This document shows positions 8,142-16,185 of a stretch of DNA of 32,490 nucleotides, piece after piece. Below the pieces are notes generated by a model that did not search any database, was not told where the DNA came from, and worked only from the letters and a program-made list of their open reading frames with translations. The stretch lies in the NCBI GenBank assembly GCA_044346445.1, contig JBIIZD010000015.1:1-32490 (forward strand), given 5' to 3'. Source of the stretch: CAISGS01 sp044346445 (GTDB lineage Bacteria > Pseudomonadota > Alphaproteobacteria > Caulobacterales > Caulobacteraceae). Position 1 is the stretch's first letter, and each line of letters starts with the position of its first letter. Made by a program: the position numbers and the translations under genes.

Positions 8142-8585
8142 ATGTCCAAGATCATATTTGTCCTGAATGGGCCCAATCTCAATCTTCTCGGTGTCAGAGA
8201 GCCGCATATTTATGGCTCGGCCACCTTGGCCGATATCGAGGCCCTGTGCCAGGTCAGGGCCAAGGCCTTGGGATTTGGCATAGACTTTCGCCAGACTAAT
8301 CATGAAGGTGTGCTGATCGACTGGGTGCAAGAGGCTCGCACAGCCGCCTGCGCCCTGGTGCTAAACCCGGCTGGATATGGCCACACCTCGATTGCCTTAC
8401 TTGATGCTTTGAAATCCCTGACCATACCGGTTATTGAGTGCCACCTGTCCAATCCGGCAGCGCGCGAAGCGTTTCGTCACTCCACCTATGTGGCGCTTGC
8501 TGCAAATGGCCTGGTGTCTGGCTTTGGCGCCAAGAGTTATGAACTGGCTATCGAGGCCGCTGCGACACTGAGCTTAAAACCATAG
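8142..8585 (+). CDS. aroQ: Type II 3-dehydroquinate dehydratase
   Basis: This enzyme interconverts 3-dehydroquinate and 3-dehydroshikimate in the shikimate pathway. The protein has 147 residues, normal for the dodecameric type II family. Visible motifs are the N-terminal LNGPNLNLLG, the catalytic-loop region with REPHIYG, the substrate-binding LNPAGYGHTSIAL and ECHLSNP, and the RHSTY segment. A G-rich stretch before the ATG may serve as Shine-Dalgarno sequence. It is followed 30 bases later by accB; the aroQ-accB-accC order is common in Alphaproteobacteria. Confidence 0.96.
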   Translation: MSKIIFVLNGPNLNLLGVREPHIYGSATLADIEALCQVRAKALGFGIDFRQTNHEGVLIDWVQEARTAACALVLNPAGYGHTSIALLDALKSLTIPVIECHLSNPAAREAFRHSTYVALAANGLVSGFGAKSYELAIEAAATLSLKP

Positions 8586-8615
8586 CCGACAAGGCGTGAA
8601 GACAAGGCTTTATCC

Positions 8616-9101
8616 ATGACCATTGCTAAAAACTCCAGCGTTCCAATCGATTCGCGTTTGGTACGCAAACTCGCCGATATTCTGAACGAAACCGGCTTGA
8701 GCGAGATCGAGGTCGAGCAAGGAGACCTGAAAATCAGGGTGGTACGCACCTTGACCAGCGTTGGGCAAGCCGTGGCGGTTGCCGCGCCGGTCGCCTATGC
8801 CACCCCCGCGCCTGCCGCTGCTGCTGGCCCCGTGGCGGCGGCACCGGTTGCCCAGGAGATCCCCCAGGGCGATATTGTCAAGTCGCCCATGGTCGGCACG
8901 GTTTATCTTCAGCCTCAACCCGGCGCCGAACCCTTCTGCAAGATCGGCGATACGGTCACTGAAGGCCAGACCCTGCTGATTGTTGAAGCCATGAAAACCA
9001 TGAACCCGATCTCTGCACCGCGCGCGGGCAAGATCGTTGATATTCTTATTGCTGACGGCGACCCGATCGAGTTCGGTGAGCCCCTCGTGGTCCTCGGTTA
9101 G
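8616..9101 (+). CDS. accB: Biotin carboxyl carrier protein of acetyl-CoA carboxylase
   Basis: AccB carries biotin between the carboxylase and carboxyltransferase halves of acetyl-CoA carboxylase, the first committed step of fatty acid synthesis. The protein has 161 residues. A helical N-terminal region (1-45) and an Ala/Pro-rich linker (about 50-82) precede the biotinyl domain. The biotinylation site is Lys127 in EAMKTMN. accC begins four bases after its stop, so the two subunits are co-translated. Confidence 0.97.
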   Translation: MTIAKNSSVPIDSRLVRKLADILNETGLSEIEVEQGDLKIRVVRTLTSVGQAVAVAAPVAYATPAPAAAAGPVAAAPVAQEIPQGDIVKSPMVGTVYLQPQPGAEPFCKIGDTVTEGQTLLIVEAMKTMNPISAPRAGKIVDILIADGDPIEFGEPLVVLG

Positions 9102-9105
9102 AGCG

Positions 9106-10449
9106 ATGTTCGATAAGGTCCTGATTGCCAACCGCGGCGAAATCGCCCTGCGGATTCACCGCGCCTGTAAGGAAATGGGCATTGCCACTGTGGCGGTCCA
9201 TTCCGAAGCCGATGCCAGCGCCATGCATGTGCGGCTTGCCGATGAAAGCGTCTGTATTGGCCCTGCCAGCGCGGCCAAAAGCTATCTGAACATCCCCTCC
9301 ATTATTGCAGCGGCAGAAATCACCGGTGCCCAGGCCATTCACCCCGGCTATGGCTTCTTGTCCGAAAATGCGCGGTTTGCTGAGATTGTTGGGGCCCATG
9401 GCCTGACCTTTATCGGGCCAAAGCCTGAGCACATCCGCATGATGGGCGACAAGATCACGGCCAAACAGGCGGTTAAGGAAGCTGGAATTCCGGTTGTCCC
9501 TGGCTCTGAAGGCGCGCTCCAAACCGAGGAAGAGGCGTTTGCAGCGGCCGAAGTGATTGGCTATCCGGTCCTGATCAAGGCTGCGTCCGGCGGTGGTGGG
9601 CGTGGCATGAAGGTGGCCTTGGACCGCGAATCCTTGTCCGAAGCGGTTGCGACCGCCAAGGGCGAAGCAGGTGCGGCCTTTGGCGACGACAGCGTCTATA
9701 TGGAGCGCTATTTGCAGCGCCCACGTCACATCGAGTTGCAGGTCATTGCCGACAGCTTTGGCAATGTGGTGCATTTGGGCGAGCGCGACTGTTCCTTGCA
9801 GCGCCGCCACCAAAAAGTGCTCGAAGAAGCCCCCTCGCCGATTATCGATGCTGAGACCCGCGCCAAGATTGGCAAGGTGGTCGTCGATGCCGTGGCCGCG
9901 ATTGGCTATCTGGGCGTCGGCACAATCGAGTTCCTCTACGAAAATGGCGAGTTTTTCTTTATCGAGATGAATACCCGCCTGCAGGTCGAGCATCCGGTAA
10001 CTGAGGCCATTACCGGCATTGACCTAGTGCGCGAGCAGATCCGCATTGCGGCGGGTCTGCCCTTAAGCTTTAGCCAGGACGAGGTGGTGTTCAAGGGCCA
10101 TGCGATTGAGTGCCGGATCAATGCCGAGAATGCCCGTACCTTCACCCCGTCACCGGGCCTTGTCAGCGCGTTTCATGCGCCAGGCGGCCTGGGCGTTAGG
10201 CTCGACTCCGCGCTCTATGCCGGGTATTCGATCCCGCCCTATTATGACAGTCTGGCGGGCAAGCTGATTGTGCACGGGCGCGACCGACGCGAATGCATTG
10301 CGCGGCTTCGGCGGTCCTTGAGCGAAATGGTGGTTGGCGGCATTGAAACCACCATTCCCCTGTTTCAGGACCTGCTGGTTCAAGATGACATTATTGCCGG
10401 GGACTATCATATTCACTGGCTGGAAAACTGGATCAAGGCTGGCGGCTAA
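9106..10449 (+). CDS. accC: Biotin carboxylase subunit of acetyl-CoA carboxylase
   Basis: AccC is an ATP-grasp enzyme that carboxylates the biotin on AccB using bicarbonate and ATP. The chosen ATG gives MFDKVLIANRGEIALRI and 447 residues, the normal length. An upstream in-frame start at 9037 would lie inside accB and add 23 unrelated residues. The glycine-rich ATP loop KAASGGGGRGM, the RDCSLQRRHQK segment and the metal/biotin-site residues in FIEMNTRLQVEHPVTE are all present. It is followed closely by aat. Confidence 0.97.
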   Translation: MFDKVLIANRGEIALRIHRACKEMGIATVAVHSEADASAMHVRLADESVCIGPASAAKSYLNIPSIIAAAEITGAQAIHPGYGFLSENARFAEIVGAHGLTFIGPKPEHIRMMGDKITAKQAVKEAGIPVVPGSEGALQTEEEAFAAAEVIGYPVLIKAASGGGGRGMKVALDRESLSEAVATAKGEAGAAFGDDSVYMERYLQRPRHIELQVIADSFGNVVHLGERDCSLQRRHQKVLEEAPSPIIDAETRAKIGKVVVDAVAAIGYLGVGTIEFLYENGEFFFIEMNTRLQVEHPVTEAITGIDLVREQIRIAAGLPLSFSQDEVVFKGHAIECRINAENARTFTPSPGLVSAFHAPGGLGVRLDSALYAGYSIPPYYDSLAGKLIVHGRDRRECIARLRRSLSEMVVGGIETTIPLFQDLLVQDDIIAGDYHIHWLENWIKAGG

Positions 10450-10471
10450 GCCCGCCGGTCGAGGCACCCTC

Positions 10472-11122
10472 TTGACGCGCTTTACTGTTGAAGACCTGAT
10501 CAAATGCTATGAGCGCGGCGTGTTTCCGATGGCGGACTCCCGCACGGATGACAGCGTGTTTCTGGTCGATCCAGACCGGCGCGGCGTGCTGCCGCTTAAT
10601 CGATTTCATATCCCAAAGCGGCTGGCTAGGACTGTGCGCGCGACCCCTTATGCTGTTCGTATCGACACAGCTTTTGATGCCGTTGTTGCCAGTTGCGCCG
10701 CCGAGCGACCGGGGCGCACCGAGACCTGGATCAATGGGGCGATTGAGACCCTGTATGGCCAACTGTTTGTGCGTGGCCTAGCGCACAGCATTGAGTGCTG
10801 GCACGAGGGGCAACTGGTCGGCGGCCTGTATGGGGTAGCCCTTGGCGGGGCATTCTTTGGCGAGAGTATGTTTTCGACGGCGCGTGATGCCAGCAAGATT
10901 GCCCTGGTCCACCTGGTCGCGCGGCTGATTGCTGGCCGCTATCAGCTTTTGGACACCCAGTTCCTGACCGAGCACCTGACTCAGTTTGGCGTGCACGACA
11001 TTAGCCGGGTGGATTATCAAAGGCGGCTGGGACTGGCCCTAAACCGCGCCGCCGACTTTTACCAGTTGCCGACCTATGCGGCGGGTGCCGAGGTCTTGCA
11101 GGTGATTACCCAGACATCATAG
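10472..11122 (+). CDS. aat: Leucyl/phenylalanyl-tRNA--protein transferase
   Basis: Aat adds Leu or Phe to proteins with N-terminal Arg or Lys, marking them for ClpS/ClpAP degradation (N-degron pathway). The start is most likely the TTG at 10472, with GAGG at 10461-10464 as Shine-Dalgarno sequence. This gives 216 residues beginning MTRFTVEDLIKCYERGVFPMAD, where RGVFPM is diagnostic. The family motifs HSIECW and LVGGLYGVALGGAFFGESMFS follow. The open frame reaches upstream into accC, but that part is not part of the protein. Its 3' end overlaps the convergent DUF2155 gene by 49 bases. Confidence 0.93.
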   Translation: MTRFTVEDLIKCYERGVFPMADSRTDDSVFLVDPDRRGVLPLNRFHIPKRLARTVRATPYAVRIDTAFDAVVASCAAERPGRTETWINGAIETLYGQLFVRGLAHSIECWHEGQLVGGLYGVALGGAFFGESMFSTARDASKIALVHLVARLIAGRYQLLDTQFLTEHLTQFGVHDISRVDYQRRLGLALNRAADFYQLPTYAAGAEVLQVITQTS

Positions 11123-11631
11123 GTCTGATGCTGAAAGGCATTCAGGCCCGGCGATGAGGCAAACATCCAGCCCTTGAACAATTGCCGACCCGGGGCAGCG
11201 GGCTTGGCGTCAATCATAGCCGGCACAGAATCGATCTGCAGATTGACAAAGGCATCACGCACCGACTCGTCGCCAGCCGAGAGCTCGCAGGTCCGTACGG
11301 TAATCACGACCGACTTATAGCGCACAGGCTTATTGACCGTGGCCTCAAATCTTAAGGTTTGGGCCGTGACCTTGTCGAGCACCTGCAAGATTGCCACCGT
11401 ATAACGCCTACGCTTGAGCGGCGGGGCAGGCTTGTTCGACGAGGATGGGACCGCGACAGACTCTGTCGGGTCGATTGGCAACACGGCTTTATCAGGTTTC
11501 GGCACCGTATCGGTCGGTGCATCCTGAACGGGCGCCGCAATAGGGCTATCGGCCTGCTGGGCACGGACCGGCAGGACCAGGATGGCCAAGCTCAAGCCAA
11601 GCGCTAATCCATAGGATTTACGACCGCCCAT
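11074..11631 (-). CDS. DUF2155 domain protein, exported
   Basis: This is a predicted periplasmic protein of 185 residues and unknown function. A signal peptide ending near VRAQQ is followed by a Pro/Ala-rich linker (about 28-75). The conserved C-terminal DUF2155 domain begins near AILQVLDKVTA and contains LFKGWMFASSPGLN and HQTYDVWVITC, with two cysteines. It starts three bases after the NDUFA12-family gene, a neighbourhood conserved in Alphaproteobacteria, which hints at a link with respiratory complex I or the envelope. The domain call is by recognition of these motifs. Confidence 0.85.
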   Translation of the reverse strand: MGGRKSYGLALGLSLAILVLPVRAQQADSPIAAPVQDAPTDTVPKPDKAVLPIDPTESVAVPSSSNKPAPPLKRRRYTVAILQVLDKVTAQTLRFEATVNKPVRYKSVVITVRTCELSAGDESVRDAFVNLQIDSVPAMIDAKPAAPGRQLFKGWMFASSPGLNAFQHQTYDVWVITCKTSAPAA

Positions 11632-11634
11632 GCT

Positions 11635-12045
11635 CTAATCAGGCTTCCAGGCTTGGTAATCGCCGGTGGCCTCGGGGCGTACGCCCAGACGGCTGATCGA
11701 GCCTGTTGGCCGCCAAGCCTGCAAGGTTCCAGTCAAGTTGGGCAGATGATCCTTTTCCCAGGCCTGACGCGGCAGGGGCGACTGGGTCGGCGTCTCGTCA
11801 TATGTATAGCGCAGCCAGCCATTCCATTCGGGCGGAACCTTGGAGGCCTCGGCATAGCCTTGATAGATCACCCAGCGGCGGCGGCGGCCGTCATAAGAAT
11901 CGCTGTTGTCCTTGGCCTCGTAATAGCGATTACCGCCGGCATCTTCGCCAACCAGAACGCCGCGGCGGCCAATCGTAAATCGGGCGCCAATCGTCGCTCC
12001 GTTCCACCAGGTGAATATGGACTTCAGCACTTTGAGCCTACCCAT
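11635..12045 (-). CDS. NDUFA12-family accessory subunit of NADH:ubiquinone oxidoreductase
   Basis: This is a supernumerary subunit of respiratory complex I (B17.2 in mitochondria), shared by Alphaproteobacteria and mitochondria. The 136 residues include IFTWWNGATIG near the N-terminus, VGEDAGGNRYYE, the family signature RRRWVIYQG..EASKVPPEWNGWL, and a conserved C-terminal LTGT.QAWRPTG-like segment. It is the first gene of a minus-strand pair with the DUF2155 gene and is divergent from the RNR-like gene. Confidence 0.93.
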   Translation of the reverse strand: MGRLKVLKSIFTWWNGATIGARFTIGRRGVLVGEDAGGNRYYEAKDNSDSYDGRRRRWVIYQGYAEASKVPPEWNGWLRYTYDETPTQSPLPRQAWEKDHLPNLTGTLQAWRPTGSISRLGVRPEATGDYQAWKPD

Positions 12046-12175
12046 TGAAAACAGTCTTGATCATGAGCGCATCCTATCGGACCGCTGGGTCGAGTATAGG
12101 CGTGCGACCCGCCCACGTCCAGCGCCGAGCAAAAAGCCGGAACAGCCGAAAAACCAGCCCATAACTACAACATCT

Positions 12176-12201
12176 TGTGGATAGACCACGGGATAACCAC
12201 A
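12176..12201. promoter_or_regulatory. Inverted repeat resembling paired DnaA boxes
   Basis: TGTGGATA (12176-12183) and TAACCACA (12194-12201) form an inverted repeat with seven of eight positions matching, separated by ten bases. The left arm, read on the minus strand as CTATCCACA, differs from the DnaA box TTATCCACA at one position. The right arm, ATAACCACA, differs at two. The element ends eight bases before the candidate -35 box of the downstream gene. It could bind DnaA or another dimeric regulator; which one is not known. Confidence 0.45.
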
Positions 12202-12208
12202 GCATCTA

Positions 12209-12237
12209 TTGCAGGCACGCGCTGGCAATCCTAGACT
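12209..12237 (+). promoter_or_regulatory. Candidate promoter of the RNR-like gene
   Basis: TTGCAG (12209-12214) and TAGACT (12232-12237) are 17 bases apart. A start near 12244 would give a short leader containing the Shine-Dalgarno sequence AGGAG, about seven bases before the ATG at 12262. The hexamers match sigma-70 consensus at four of six positions each. Confidence 0.4.
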
Positions 12238-12261
12238 TGATCCGTGAATTAGGAGCACGCT

Positions 12262-15147
12262 ATGCGCTTTGACCCCCAGATTGCTGCATTGCAAGCCGTT
12301 CAACAGGGGCTGGATGACCGCTGGATCGAGCGCGCGGACGATGTGACCTTGGTCAAGGCCCCCCGGCACTGGACCTCGGCGCGGCTTGAAGCTTGGCTAG
12401 ACTGGGGTCAGGCCCTGCCCACCGACGCCCCCGCCACCGAACTGCCCGCCGAGTTGACGCAAGCCCATCCGTTTGAGGCTGCTCTGGAAGAAGGCCCCGC
12501 GCGCTATGCCCGGCGGCTGGCGGCCTTTGGCCTGGACCAGCAGCTTTTTGCCAATCTGGACGAGGCCAAGGCGTTTGAGCAGGCCTTGTGGGTCAGCATG
12601 GTGTCAGGCAAGGCCGCGCCCGGGGCGGTGCTGGCCGGTGGCCACCGCGTTGATCCCCTGCTTGGCTACGCTATGGAGCCAGTGCCCGAGACCATCACGC
12701 TCGACCTGGCGGCCATTGAGTTTGAACCCAGACTTAGCGCCCACCTGTCCCGCTATCGCAGCCTGACCACCCGGCAACAAGCGCTTGAAGCCCTATCGGC
12801 AAGGCTTCAGGCCGTGATGGATGCGGTCGCGCGTTGTGACGGCGATATGGCGCGCTGTAGCGACCCCAAGCACAATACGGCGCTGGCCCGCGCCGCCAAG
12901 GCGGCCCGAGAGGCTGGGGCCAGTGATGGCTTGATCCATACCGCCATGGCCTTGGCAAGGGCAGGAGAGCTGGACTGGCAGACCGAGCTTACCGACGCTG
13001 CCGATACCTGCCCGCCCCTGATCTTGACCGCCAGCCGCCCCGAGGTCGAGGCGGCAAGCCGCGCGGCCGGTCGCGCGGCCATGGCGGCCTGGGAAACCGG
13101 TCAACTCATCATGGCCTTTGATCCACGCGACGCAGAGGCCGTTGGCCGTCTGGACTGCGCGCCAAGAGCCGCCCTTGATGTCAGCCAGTTTTGGACGCCC
13201 GCTGGCCTTGATACCGATGCCCTATGCGAGGCGGTCAGGCTCTGGACCCTGGCGCTAGACATTGAAACCACGTGCGGCTTTAGCGCCGATGCCCATCAAG
13301 CCCAGACCCGCCATGGCTGGAGGCCGCTTGCGTTGGGCTTGGGCGGGGTGTCTGAGGTCTTGACGCTGCAAACCCTGGCCTATGGCTCTGACAAGGCCCG
13401 CCAAACCGTCAGCGGCCTGTTCAGCCTGGCCCAGGCCGCCAGCCTGGAGGCTTCGGCACAGATGGCCAGGACGGCGGGGGCCTATCTGGCCTTTGAAGCG
13501 GATCGAGACGGTCGTCTTGAACGGGTGCAAACCATGATCAAGACCTGCAAGGCCTTGGCCAACGAGGATGCGCTTGCAGCCCTAGCCCTGCCGCGCCTGA
13601 CCGAGGCCTTTGCGGCGGCGCGGGTAACGGGCCTGCGCAATGCTCAGACCTTGAGCCTGTTTATCGATCCAGAGCTTGATCTGCGCCTGGGTAATCCTGG
13701 CCTTGGCACGCGCCCAAGCGGCCCGGCGGTCACAGTTGCCGAAACCGCAGATGGCCAGATTGTTCGCACCCTGTCCGCCTCTGCGGCCACGGCCCTTGGC
13801 AGGCTTGGCCTGGACATTGATGCGGCCTGCGCCCATGCCCTTGGCCATGGCACACTGGACCAGGCCCCCTTCATCAATCCCCTGACGCTCAAGGCCAAGG
13901 GCCTGACCGATCACGAGATCGAGGCCGCCCAGGTCTGGTTGCGCATGAGCGGCGATCTGCGCACCGCCTTTTCACCCCAGGTGATCGGCACAGGTTTTCT
14001 GCGCGATATACTGGGCGTCTCGCAAGAGGCCCTAAACGACCAAGGCTTTGATACCCTGGCCCAGATGGGCTTTGACGCCCAGGCCATAGCCTCTGCCCAA
14101 GCCCATGCCTGCGGGCACGCCACCTTGGCGGCATGGGCCGATCTGCCGTCATCATCCAAGGCCCTGTTTGCCGATTACCAAGGCGCTGACCCAGCCGCCA
14201 CCGCCGCGCGCATGGCCATGACCGTGGCCGCCGAAGCCTTTAGCTGCGCCCCCAGCCTGATGCACTTGAGGCTTGATTTTCAGGATGAACCCGCCCTGGC
14301 AGCGCGTTTACAAGCCGCTGGCGCGCGGGCAGGCCTTAGGGCGATTCAGTTGCGCCGATCCGCGCCGCCAGAAACCTTGGCCCTTGACCTGCCCGATCTT
14401 GACGAGGCGGGCCTTGGCCGCACAAGGCCCGCGCCAGAGCCGATTGTCAGTGAACGGATTATTGAGCGTGTGGTCGAGCGTGACCGGGTCCGCCGCAAAC
14501 TGCCCGACCGGCGCAAGGGCTATATCCAAAAGGCCGCGGTCGGGGGCCATAAGGTCTATCTGCATACGGGCGAATATGAGGATGGCGAGGTCGGTGAAAT
14601 CTTTATCGACATGCATAAGGAAGGCGCGGCCTTCCGTTCGGTGATGAATAATTTTGCCATAGCCGTCTCGATTGGCCTGCAATACGGCGTGCCCCTGGAC
14701 GAATTTGTCGATGCCTTTGTCTTTACCCGGTTTGAGCCTGCCGGACAGGTGACGGGCAATGACTCCATCCGCTCGGCCAGCTCGATCCTGGACTATATTT
14801 TCCGCGAACTGGGCGTGTCCTATCTGGGCCGAGACGATCTGGCCAATGCCGACCCCAATGCTTTTGGCAAGGATGGCTTAAGCAAGCCCTGGTCTGAGGC
14901 AGACACAGACGAGCCCCTGCCGGTGCAGAAATTCATCTCCAAGGGCTATTCCAGAGGTGCAACGCCAGACAATCTTGTATTCTTGCCGATTGGCGGGCGT
15001 AAAACCGACCGCAGCCAGACCACAGACCCGCGCCCAGCCGAGGTTTGCCAAGCCTGCGGCGATCTTGGCCTGCGCACCCGCGGCGGCCAACAGGTTTGTG
15101 ACCAGTGCGGCCATATTGAACAAGCCCCCGATGCGGGCGCGGTCTAG
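12262..15147 (+). CDS. Class II ribonucleotide reductase-like protein (NrdJ paralogue, probably catalytically dead) with TSCPD domain and zinc ribbon
   Basis: This is a 961-residue protein of unknown function. Residues about 735-860 are a well-conserved TSCPD domain (LPDRRKGYIQKAAVGGHKVY, then GEIFIDMHKEGAAFRS and FTRFEPAGQVTGNDSI), the domain found at the C-terminus of alphaproteobacterial B12-dependent NrdJ. A zinc ribbon follows (C929, C932, C946, C949). The first 700 residues keep NrdJ landmarks in order: EAVRLWTL (323-330), RNAQT (459-463), GHGTLDQAPFIN (528-539) and LRDILGV..EALND..FD.LA.MGF (579-604). The expected NPCSE motif reads DPRDA (287-291), and the APTGT phosphate loop after RNAQT is replaced by FIDPE. 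The body is Ala-rich and shorter than true NrdJ (about 1200 residues). A non-enzymatic regulatory or scaffold role is inference. Confidence 0.85.
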   Translation: MRFDPQIAALQAVQQGLDDRWIERADDVTLVKAPRHWTSARLEAWLDWGQALPTDAPATELPAELTQAHPFEAALEEGPARYARRLAAFGLDQQLFANLDEAKAFEQALWVSMVSGKAAPGAVLAGGHRVDPLLGYAMEPVPETITLDLAAIEFEPRLSAHLSRYRSLTTRQQALEALSARLQAVMDAVARCDGDMARCSDPKHNTALARAAKAAREAGASDGLIHTAMALARAGELDWQTELTDAADTCPPLILTASRPEVEAASRAAGRAAMAAWETGQLIMAFDPRDAEAVGRLDCAPRAALDVSQFWTPAGLDTDALCEAVRLWTLALDIETTCGFSADAHQAQTRHGWRPLALGLGGVSEVLTLQTLAYGSDKARQTVSGLFSLAQAASLEASAQMARTAGAYLAFEADRDGRLERVQTMIKTCKALANEDALAALALPRLTEAFAAARVTGLRNAQTLSLFIDPELDLRLGNPGLGTRPSGPAVTVAETADGQIVRTLSASAATALGRLGLDIDAACAHALGHGTLDQAPFINPLTLKAKGLTDHEIEAAQVWLRMSGDLRTAFSPQVIGTGFLRDILGVSQEALNDQGFDTLAQMGFDAQAIASAQAHACGHATLAAWADLPSSSKALFADYQGADPAATAARMAMTVAAEAFSCAPSLMHLRLDFQDEPALAARLQAAGARAGLRAIQLRRSAPPETLALDLPDLDEAGLGRTRPAPEPIVSERIIERVVERDRVRRKLPDRRKGYIQKAAVGGHKVYLHTGEYEDGEVGEIFIDMHKEGAAFRSVMNNFAIAVSIGLQYGVPLDEFVDAFVFTRFEPAGQVTGNDSIRSASSILDYIFRELGVSYLGRDDLANADPNAFGKDGLSKPWSEADTDEPLPVQKFISKGYSRGATPDNLVFLPIGGRKTDRSQTTDPRPAEVCQACGDLGLRTRGGQQVCDQCGHIEQAPDAGAV

Positions 15148-15166
15148 GTTCAATCCAGATTCGGTG

Positions 15167-15201
15167 GAGGGAAGATTTACTGCATATAAATCATCCCCCT
15201 C
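15167..15201 (+). terminator. Composite stem-loop after the RNR-like gene
   Basis: GAGGG (15167-15171) pairs with CCCTC (15197-15201). Inside it, GATTTA (15174-15179) pairs with TAAATC (15187-15192) around a seven-base loop. It lies 20 bases after the stop codon. There is no T-run after it, so termination is uncertain; it may protect the 3' end. Confidence 0.3.
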
Positions 15202-15297
15202 GCCCGGCGTTAAATGAATGTCATTACAGGGAATTAAGGTGCATTCAGCCCGTTTTGCGGCCAGATAAACCAGCGAACCGTATCAAGGGCTCTTGTT

Positions 15298-16104
15298 TTG
15301 ATCCTTTCACACCAAACCTCTGGCCTCATGATCGGCCTTTTGACCCTGGCCTTGGGCCTGTCACCGCTGCCAGCGATGGCGGCGGGCAAGGATCCCGACG
15401 TGGCGCGGGTCGTGTCATTTGGCGGGGTATGCCTCAATTGCAATCTGGCGGGCCGCAAGCTGACGGGCGCGCAATTTGTCGGGGCCAATTTCAGCGGTGC
15501 CATACTGGCTGGCGCGGACCTGCGCGGGGCCACGGTTCAGGGCTCCAATTTTGCTGGGGCCAATTTTATGAAATCGGACCTGCGCGGCACTGAATTCATC
15601 GGCTCCAACCTGGCCAAGGCCCAGTTTACCGGCGCGGTCATGGCGGGAATTGAAGCCATGGGCTCCAATTTCGAAGGCGCTAATCTGGGCGGCGTGGACT
15701 TGAGCGGGGCGGATATGCCCGCAGTCAATCTGAAACTCGCCAATCTGGCCCGAAGCGTTTTGCGCCACAGCGATCTGTCGGCTGCCAATCTGGAAGGCGC
15801 CGATGCGCGCCGGGCTGATTTTACCAATGCCGATCTGGATGCCAGCAATATGACCAAGGCCCGCCTGGACCAGGCCAGCTTTCGCCATGCCTCGCTGGAC
15901 GGTGCCAATATGGCCGGTGCCAGCGTCGCCGGAGCCGATTTTACCGACGCCTCATTTAGCCGCACAGCCATAGGCGGCGTCGATTTCTCAGCCGCCAAGG
16001 GCCTTGACCAAGACCAGATCGACGAGGCCTGCGCCAACGCCCAAACCCGCCTGCCCAGCCCCCTGACCGCCAAATCCTGCCGCGGACGCGCCTGGCGGCG
16101 GTAG
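15298..16104 (+). CDS. Exported pentapeptide-repeat protein
   Basis: This is a right-handed quadrilateral beta-helix protein of 268 residues. After a hydrophobic signal segment ending at PAMAA, repeats of the A(D/N)LXX type run almost without break from about residue 45 to 235 (for example GANFSGAILAGADLRGA and SAANLEGADARRADF). A CLNC motif caps the repeat on the N-terminal side, and two further cysteines sit in the tail (ACANAQTRL and KSCRG). The TTG start is preceded by AAGGG at eight bases. An ATG at 15328 lacks a Shine-Dalgarno sequence but would also give a signal peptide. Cytoplasmic members such as Qnr and MfpA mimic DNA and protect gyrase. Export argues against that role here, and the function is unknown. 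Confidence 0.85.
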   Translation: MILSHQTSGLMIGLLTLALGLSPLPAMAAGKDPDVARVVSFGGVCLNCNLAGRKLTGAQFVGANFSGAILAGADLRGATVQGSNFAGANFMKSDLRGTEFIGSNLAKAQFTGAVMAGIEAMGSNFEGANLGGVDLSGADMPAVNLKLANLARSVLRHSDLSAANLEGADARRADFTNADLDASNMTKARLDQASFRHASLDGANMAGASVAGADFTDASFSRTAIGGVDFSAAKGLDQDQIDEACANAQTRLPSPLTAKSCRGRAWRR

Positions 16105-16185
16105 CGGCTGGTTTGGTTATACGTCTAGAATAGGCATGCGGTTTTTAAGTTCCAAACGCGCTCGAATCGGCTTTAGCTTTCTGGG

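Noticed and set aside
12262..15147. Annotating the gene as an active B12-dependent ribonucleotide reductase
   Set aside because: The C-terminal TSCPD domain would trigger that label, but the NPCSE and phosphate-loop motifs are not there and the protein is much shorter than true NrdJ.
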